Positions 59,041 to 64,000 of a DNA stretch of 64,000 nt are shown here, piece by piece (within the stretch, counting starts at the first letter, position 1; each line of letters starts with the position of its first letter). Under the pieces are notes generated by a model. That model made no database searches, was not told the origin of the DNA, and worked only from the letters and a program-made list of their open reading frames with translations. A program made the position numbers and the translations under genes. Origin of the DNA: Io17-Chloro-G2 sp034420695 (GTDB lineage Bacteria; Chloroflexota; Dehalococcoidia; Lucifugimonadales; UBA3495); assembly GCA_034420695.1 (NCBI GenBank), contig DAOULB010000010.1:1-64000 (forward strand), written 5' to 3'.

Positions 59041-60534
59041 ATGCCTGACGCTCAAACAGTCCTGGTTACCGGCGCCACCGGCTACATTGGGGGAAGACTG
59101 GTCCCCAAGCTGATTCAAGCAGGCCACCGGGTGCGTATCTTGGTCCGCAACCGGGACCACGTGTCCTCCCGCCCTTGGGCGGAGCAAGTTCAGGTGGTGG
59201 TAGGCGATGTGCTCCAGCCGGAAACCCTTTCCCCAGCCCTGGAAGGAGTGGACACCTCCTACTACCTGGTCCACAGCATGGCCAAAGGGGGCGCATTCGA
59301 AGAACTGGACGTGCAGGCCGCCCGGTTCTTTGCTGCAGCCGCCAGAGAGGCCGCAGTCGGCAACATCATCTACTTGGGCGGCCTGGGGGACCCCGAATCC
59401 AACCTCTCCTCCCACCTTCGCTCCCGGCAGCAGACCGGTCAGGCCCTTCGCGAATGTGGTGTCCCTGTCACTGAATTTCGGGCCGCAGTCGTTATCGGGT
59501 CCGGCAGCATTTCCTTCGAAATTATCCGTTCCCTCGTCGAGCGCCTCCCCATCATGGTTTGCCCCAAGTGGGTTTACTCCCAAGTTCAGCCCATTGCTGT
59601 CGGCGACCTATTGGAATACCTGGTTTCCGCCCTCGACAACCCCCAGAGCAAGGGTCAACTCTTGGAAGTCGGCGGAGAAAGCATAACTACATACCGTGGA
59701 CTCATGGAGGCCTATGCCAAGGCAAGGGGACTACGAAGGCTCCTGCTCCCTGTCCCGGTCCTCACCCCCCGGTTGTCCTCCTATTGGGTGCACTGGGTAA
59801 CGCCGATACCTGCCGCCCTGGCAGCCCCTCTCATCGACGGCCTTCGCAACGACGTCGTGGTGACCTCCAGCCTGGCCCGGGCTCTCTTCCCCCACATCGA
59901 GCCCAAAGGCTTCGCCGAGGCCATGGCCGGCGTGGTCAAAGACCTGGATGAGGGACGCATTGACACATCGTGGAGCGACGCAACCGCCGCAGCCAACGCC
60001 GGCCGAAACGCGGTCCGTCTCGAGACCGGGCAGGGGATGATCCTGGAGCGTCGCCGCCGGTCCGTCGCCGCCCCTCCTCACGTGGTCTACCGCACCTTCA
60101 CCGGTATCGGCGGCGGCCGTGGGTGGTTCTTTGCCAACTGGGCCTGGAGCCTGCGTGGCATCCTGGACCGGATGCTGGGCGGGTCCGGCCTCCGCAGGGG
60201 GCGTCGTCATCCGGAAGAACTGCGGGTAGGCGACGCACTGGATTTCTGGCGCGTGGAAGCCCTTGAAACCAACCATTTGCTCCGCCTTAGGGCAGAGATG
60301 AAGTCCCCGGGCAACGCCTGGCTCCAGTTTGAGGTGCGGGAAGGCCAGCAGGGCCAGGCTCAACTCGAACAATTGGCTGTATTCAATCCACGGGGTGTGG
60401 GAGGCCTGGCCTATTGGTACGCCCTCTACCCATTCCATGCCTGGATCTTCCGGGGCCTGATCAAGGCAATTGCGCTACGTGCAGAACGCATAGCCGCTGG
60501 CATCGATGACCCAACCCTTGACAGGCAGACCTAG
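59041..60534 (+). CDS. SDR/NmrA-type oxidoreductase with DUF2867 C-terminus
   Basis: This is a 497-residue protein. The N-terminal NAD(P)-binding domain has VLVTGATGYIGGRLVPKL, YYLVHSMAKGG and NIIYLGGLGD. The C-terminal 150 residues from about 345 (RSVAAPPHVVYRTFTGIGGGRGW to LYPFHAWIFRGLIKAIALRAE) match DUF2867. The two-domain form is common in actinobacteria and Chloroflexota. It is probably a dehydrogenase or epimerase-like enzyme of unknown substrate. The ATG at 59041 has no visible ribosome site. Confidence 0.85.
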   Translation: MPDAQTVLVTGATGYIGGRLVPKLIQAGHRVRILVRNRDHVSSRPWAEQVQVVVGDVLQPETLSPALEGVDTSYYLVHSMAKGGAFEELDVQAARFFAAAAREAAVGNIIYLGGLGDPESNLSSHLRSRQQTGQALRECGVPVTEFRAAVVIGSGSISFEIIRSLVERLPIMVCPKWVYSQVQPIAVGDLLEYLVSALDNPQSKGQLLEVGGESITTYRGLMEAYAKARGLRRLLLPVPVLTPRLSSYWVHWVTPIPAALAAPLIDGLRNDVVVTSSLARALFPHIEPKGFAEAMAGVVKDLDEGRIDTSWSDATAAANAGRNAVRLETGQGMILERRRRSVAAPPHVVYRTFTGIGGGRGWFFANWAWSLRGILDRMLGGSGLRRGRRHPEELRVGDALDFWRVEALETNHLLRLRAEMKSPGNAWLQFEVREGQQGQAQLEQLAVFNPRGVGGLAYWYALYPFHAWIFRGLIKAIALRAERIAAGIDDPTLDRQT

Positions 60535-60855
60535 GGCCGTTGCTCGCCACTGGCTTCAAATTCTGGACGCTGTAAGCCAGTGGCGGGAGCCAGCCTGAGT
60601 AATACAACGGGAGCGGAGCACGTTGTTGGTGATTCTTGCCCTAACCAGGAGCAGCCTTCGGCAATTGATGGACAAGATATCCCAAAACGACGAGCGGCAA
60701 TTCGGCCAGTAGTCGGCCCTGCGTTACGGGATAACCTCCTGACTGGGGTTAACCCCACATCCTCATTTAGACGATCGATCATCCACAGATGTCAGGCTCC
60801 CCTATGATAATATGGCCCTCACATAGCATTTGTCGGCGGAGCAAAGAGGTGGTGA
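60535..60855. other. Gene-free spacer with a perfect inverted repeat
   Basis: A perfect 12-bp inverted repeat (CGCCACTGGCTT at 60545 and AAGCCAGTGGCG at 60574) around a 17-nt centre follows the SDR gene. It has no T-run. A GATAATATGG box near 60806 may be part of the promoter of the next gene. No tRNA or other gene is apparent. Confidence 0.55.
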
Positions 60856-61245
60856 ATGAGTCTGGACGAAGCCAGGGCGCGCATTGATCGCGCGAAGCAG
60901 CAGTTGGAGAAAGTCCAAGTCGCAGCCCTGGCCTCAGACCACGAAAATGCCGTGGTTTGGGCTTTCTATGCCTACGAGAACTGTGTGACTTCACTTGCAG
61001 AGTTCCATAATCGGGACTGGACCCCTAACCACTACGACAAGGCTCGGCTGGCGCGGACCTTTCACACAAGCGGACTCATTTCACGGGATATCCATGATCA
61101 CTTACAAGAACTCAACAGGTTGAGAAAAGAGGTTGCATACGATGGTCCAGGGTATGAATTGCTGGAACTGGACCTCGAAGACCTCTCTAGACAACTTGAA
61201 GAGTTCATAGGCGAAATAGAAGCCCGTATAGAGTCATCAACATGA
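60856..61245 (+). CDS. HEPN-domain protein (toxin-type partner)
   Basis: This 129-residue all-helical protein has HENAVVWAFYAYENCVTSLAEF, DKARLARTFHTSGLISRDIHDHL and RLRKEVAYDGPGYEL, a HEPN-like pattern. R-x4-x-Y replaces the classical R-x4-H near RLRKEVAY. The end overlaps the following nucleotidyltransferase gene by 4 nt (ATGA), as in HEPN-MNT toxin-antitoxin pairs. In such pairs the HEPN protein is an RNase that the MNT protein inactivates by AMP addition to a tyrosine near the active site. Confidence 0.75.
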   Translation: MSLDEARARIDRAKQQLEKVQVAALASDHENAVVWAFYAYENCVTSLAEFHNRDWTPNHYDKARLARTFHTSGLISRDIHDHLQELNRLRKEVAYDGPGYELLELDLEDLSRQLEEFIGEIEARIESST

Positions 61246-61913
61246 ACGAAACGGTCGAGGCTGCGGCTAAGTCTGTATTTGACGCTCTGGCTCTCCACGG
61301 ACTGGAAAGAACCGCAACTGTGGTCCTGATCGGTTCTGGCGCTCGCAACACCATGAGCGAGCGTAGCGACATTGACATCTTGGTCCTTGATGATGCTGAG
61401 CATCAGATTCGACTCGAACATCCGGGTGAAGTGCACCTGCAAGAATGCAGTCGCTCTAGGTTCCTCAGTCGGCTTGAGGATGGTGATGACTATCCATGCT
61501 GGGCGCTGCGGTTTGGGATACCCATGCGCGATCCTGGTGGTTGGTGGGCTAACCAAGCTGCTGCCGAACTTGAAAATCCTCACTGGCCCAATTGGCGCCC
61601 CAAGATTGGTTATGCCCGAAAGCGCATCAAAATGGCCTCAGAGTTACTCGACGTGAACGATGTGGACGCCGCATCCGAAGAGTTGTTATTCGCAGCCAGT
61701 CATGTGGCCCGGGCACTTCTGCTAAAGCATGGAATCTTTCCCTTTTCCAGGCCTGAGCTACCTTCACAACTGGAAGATATCGAACCCGCCCTTGCCTGCA
61801 TTCTTGGGTGCCTCATCCACGGTAATATCGGCGAGGTAGAACTGAGGTCAGTAGAGGCCTTTTTGATAAGCAAAATCGGCCGGCTCTATTCTTTGAGCGG
61901 AAGCCTGCAATAG
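61242..61913 (+). CDS. MNT-type nucleotidyltransferase (antitoxin-type partner)
   Basis: This is a 223-residue protein with the nucleotidyltransferase motif LIGSGARNTMSERSDIDIL (G31-S32, D43-x-D45). A helical C-terminal extension has ARKRIKMASELLDVNDVDAASEELLFAASHVARALLLKHG, a second HEPN-like bundle. It overlaps the HEPN gene by ATGA. It probably modifies and silences the HEPN partner. It is larger than minimal MNT antitoxins (about 100 residues). It resembles the fused MNT-HEPN protein at 54048 in domain order. Confidence 0.78.
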   Translation: MNETVEAAAKSVFDALALHGLERTATVVLIGSGARNTMSERSDIDILVLDDAEHQIRLEHPGEVHLQECSRSRFLSRLEDGDDYPCWALRFGIPMRDPGGWWANQAAAELENPHWPNWRPKIGYARKRIKMASELLDVNDVDAASEELLFAASHVARALLLKHGIFPFSRPELPSQLEDIEPALACILGCLIHGNIGEVELRSVEAFLISKIGRLYSLSGSLQ

Positions 61914-62116
61914 GCGTCTCTCTCGATTGAAACTGGGATTGACACCCGCCGCGGAGTCCGCCGAAAGCCGATTCATAAGATGCTTGGCCTGTGGAAATGC
62001 TGGTGCAGCCTATGGATTGCCCGACCCGGACGTTAGGGCATTGCCGTCGGGGGCTGCCGTGAACGGGAACTGAATTAGTCCCTGCAGCCGGCCCTCAGCG
62101 CCTGGACACTGGGGCG

Positions 62117-62662
62117 TCAAGAAGCGTTGACAACCCTCAGCGCTAGCAGCAGCGAAGCAATGCTCTTGGCGTCGCATATCTCGCCCGAATCTATCAGCGA
62201 AGTGACTTCGGCCAAGGGGACCGGCACCACGTCGATGCTCTCGTCGAAGTCCGCCGGCAGTGTCGACGGCTCCAAGTCCCTGGCCAGGAAGGCGTACATG
62301 TACTCCGTGGCCCACCCCGGCGCCAGCCAGAAGCCGGAGAGGGGCGTGATTTCCCTCGCCGTGTGCCCTATCTCTTCCTGCAACTCACGCAGTGCCGTGG
62401 CCTCGGGGCTCTCGCCATCCTCGATTCCCCCGGCGGGCACCTCCAGTAGCTGGCTCTCCAAGGGCTTCCGGTATTGCCGCACCAGCAGGACGTTTTGTTC
62501 CACGTCCAGAGGCACCACGCAGACCGAGTCTGCATGTTCGACAATCTCCCGGGTGGACTGCCGCCCCCCGGATAGGCCCACTTGGTCCACTCGCAGGGTC
62601 ACGATCCGCCCTTCGTACTCCACCTTGCTCTCAATGGTGGGTTCGTTCCAGTTGTCAGTCAT
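62117..62662 (-). CDS. Nudix hydrolase, ADP-ribose pyrophosphatase type
   Basis: This is a 181-residue protein. VRQYRKPLESQLLEVPAGG precedes the Nudix box GGIEDGESPEATALRELQEE-IGH, followed by a PGWATEYMYAFLARDL segment, all typical of ADP-ribose pyrophosphatase (NudF-like). It splits ADP-ribose to AMP and ribose 5-phosphate. It lies downstream of NAD kinase on the same strand, 116 bp away, both concerned with pyridine nucleotides. A palindromic repeat lies between them. Confidence 0.88.
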   Translation of the reverse strand: MTDNWNEPTIESKVEYEGRIVTLRVDQVGLSGGRQSTREIVEHADSVCVVPLDVEQNVLLVRQYRKPLESQLLEVPAGGIEDGESPEATALRELQEEIGHTAREITPLSGFWLAPGWATEYMYAFLARDLEPSTLPADFDESIDVVPVPLAEVTSLIDSGEICDAKSIASLLLALRVVNAS

Positions 62663-62727
62663 ATAAGCAATCCCTGAACAACCCTAGTCATGGCGGCCAG
62701 GGTTACTAATCCCAGTCACCTTGTAGG

Positions 62728-62746
62728 GGCGGGTTTGAAACCCGCC
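62728..62746. repeat. Palindromic repeat GGCGGGTTT-G-AAACCCGCC, copy 1
   Basis: A perfect 19-nt palindrome preceded by TTGTAGG. A longer copy with the same flank (CTGTAGG) is at 63818-63838. The two flank the NAD kinase gene. Confidence 0.85.
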
Positions 62747-62778
62747 TCCGCCACTCAGAACTTCCCAAACCTCTGGCC

Positions 62779-63630
62779 CTACTGGCCCCTGAGGCTGAAC
62801 CCCAGCCGCCGGGTCAGTGTTCCGAAGAAGTAGCTGGGTGAGTTGGCCCTGAGGAACTTGGCCTTCAATGGGCTCTGCTGCAACTCCACCACGTCCCCCG
62901 GCTGCAGGGCATAATCGACCTGCCCGTCCACGCTGAAAGTCGCGTCCTGGTAACCTTCCAAGGCCAAGCTAATCTTGGTAGCATGGTCCAGCACCACCGC
63001 CGCCGTCAGGCCCATGTGGGCTGCCACCGGCTTCAGCACCAGCGCGCTCGACAGCGGGTCCAGTATCGGGCCCCCAACAGCCAGGTTGTAGCCGGTGCTG
63101 CCCGTAGCCGTGGACACGATGACCGCATCGGCCCGGAACGTCGTCAGTTGCGCTCCGTCCACCCTCCCGGCAATGGTCACCACCCTCGATACGCCGCCCC
63201 TCGCCAAGACCGCGTCGTTCAGCGCGTGATAGGGTCCTTCGGTGTCGGCGGCAGCTTTGCCGTTGCCCCGGAATACCAACGCCTGGAGCATGCACCGCTC
63301 TTCAAGCCGGGGCTCCATGTCGAAATAGGAAGGCAGCTTCGCCAAGGCTTCGTCAACCTGCAGTTCTGTCATGAACCCCAAGCGCCCCATGTTGATGCCC
63401 ACCATGGGGATGTCCATGGGAGCCGCCACCTGAACCGCCCTCAGGATGGTCCCGTCGCCCCCCACCGTGATAATCAGGTCCGTCCCGGCAGCCCGCTCGC
63501 TCAGGGTGGTAAAGTCCTCCGCGGGTGCCAGCCAGCTATCCTCGCTCAAGTCCAATTCATGGAAGATAGCAGAACTGAGGTCCAACGCCTCTGGAATCCT
63601 GGCGTTGTATATGATGCCGGCGTTTCTCAT
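62779..63630 (-). CDS. nadK: NAD kinase
   Basis: This 283-residue enzyme phosphorylates NAD to NADP. The GGDGT motif is at about 57-61 in ITVGGDGTILRA, and GINMGRLGFMTE, HALNDAVLARGG and STATGSTGYNLAVGGPILDP follow. The length is normal. The start codon region is duplicated: a 15-nt repeat places a second ATGAGAAACGCC just upstream, producing a four-codon mini-ORF that ends on TGA overlapping the real ATG. No clear ribosome site is seen. Confidence 0.93.
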   Translation of the reverse strand: MRNAGIIYNARIPEALDLSSAIFHELDLSEDSWLAPAEDFTTLSERAAGTDLIITVGGDGTILRAVQVAAPMDIPMVGINMGRLGFMTELQVDEALAKLPSYFDMEPRLEERCMLQALVFRGNGKAAADTEGPYHALNDAVLARGGVSRVVTIAGRVDGAQLTTFRADAVIVSTATGSTGYNLAVGGPILDPLSSALVLKPVAAHMGLTAAVVLDHATKISLALEGYQDATFSVDGQVDYALQPGDVVELQQSPLKAKFLRANSPSYFFGTLTRRLGFSLRGQ

Positions 63631-64000
63631 TCAGGCGTTTCTCATTGGGGGGCAAGTCTGGAAAGAAGCGCAGGACCGTTCATTGATGAGGCTCCGCTTC
63701 CGGGCTGAGGGGCAGTGCGAGTCTAGCATCGGCAGTGTATTAGCGCAATGAAACCGGCTCCACCTGAATCCACCACCTCCCCAATGGACGGCACATCTAC
63801 AAGGCGTCACCCTGTAGGGGCGGGTTTGAAACCCGCCCTTCCCTTGCCACTAGGGCGTCGCCGCCATTTGGGTGGTGGATTTGGGCTTCGCGCCCGAAGG
63901 CCCTTTCATTGTCCCCGCAGGACAGCCACCGGGGCTGCCACAATAGGACGCGTCTCGATGATAATGGTAGGGGCAACCCTTGTGTTTGACCGGTGGCCCG
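63631..64000. repeat. Right-edge spacer with palindromic repeats
   Basis: No gene is visible. A palindrome with arms GGGCGGGTTT and AAACCCGCCC around a central G lies at 63818-63838. A GTAGGGGCAACCCTT unit at 63967-63981 resembles the repeats at 7919 and 7981. The region upstream of nadK may include its promoter, but no good match was found. Confidence 0.7.

Noticed and set aside
60545..60585. Hairpin with CTTCAAA considered as tRNA(Sec)
   Set aside because: There is no T-arm or acceptor pairing. The element is only a simple 12-bp inverted repeat.

Overview
The window is bacterial chromosomal DNA with high GC. No ribosomal RNA, tRNA, CRISPR array, integrase or transposase could be identified. 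The gene content (tandem M20 amidohydrolases, a CCG-domain SdhE-type succinate dehydrogenase, a MoxR/VWA pair, EndoQ, monomeric isocitrate dehydrogenase, a SpeD-SpeB pair, several HEPN/nucleotidyltransferase and Uma2 genes) and the coding style fit an aerobic or facultative member of the Chloroflexota, perhaps a Dehalococcoidia or SAR202-like lineage. That placement is inference, not shown by a marker gene.

Layout. 1-4.2 kb: the 5' part of a glycerate kinase gene, two divergent PaREP1/HEPN-like paralogues, a relic of the glycerate kinase 5' end, and a MazF-like toxin with an unrecognised partner. 4.2-8 kb: a striking 10-nt-phased GGACAAA array leading into two small genes, then two tandem M20 amidohydrolases. 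8-14.2 kb (minus strand): polyprenol-kinase-like protein, lipoprotein, cysteine desulfurase, DUF3800, M50 protease with CBS domains, and the polyamine pair speB-speD. 14.4-20.4 kb (plus): a Gld-like ABC exporter with DUF4340 protein, then cinA. 20.4-28.4 kb (minus): giant VWA protein, CoA Nudix, MoxR/NorQ ATPase, coaE with an attenuator-like leader, rimI, EndoQ. 28.5-30.6 kb: groES-groEL. 30.7-33 kb: alpha/beta hydrolase without its nucleophile, and selA. 33-42 kb: acyl-CoA dehydrogenase, SIMPL lipoprotein, ribD-ribE-ribBA, prfB with a programmed frameshift, thrS. 42-46.7 kb: a thioredoxin-fold lipoprotein with an in-frame UGA, a YyaL-type protein and an MFS transporter. 47-51.8 kb: icd, mdh, a GSA-type aminotransferase. 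51.8-54.9 kb: a segmental duplication of Uma2 genes, an HNH nuclease and an MNT-HEPN fusion. 55-58.6 kb: sdhA-sdhB-sdhE. 59-64 kb: an SDR/DUF2867 oxidoreductase, a split HEPN-MNT pair, a Nudix hydrolase and NAD kinase.

The most interesting result is a candidate selenoprotein at 42091-42975 (minus). Its TlpA/thioredoxin-like domain reads through one in-frame TGA exactly where the first cysteine of the CxxC redox motif should be (U-P-V-C). A GC-rich stem-loop that fits the bacterial SECIS layout starts 10 nt after the TGA, and selA lies about 9 kb away. The same window carries prfB, encoding the UGA-specific release factor, with the classical CTTTGA +1 frameshift site. Both UGA-dependent recoding events sit within 2.6 kb of each other.

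Other recurrent patterns are short tandem repeats of 14-18 nt just at or after gene 3' ends (nifS, groEL, yyaL, mdh), an extended -10 promoter of the form TGnTAGAAT in front of five genes, and several dispersed palindromic repeats.
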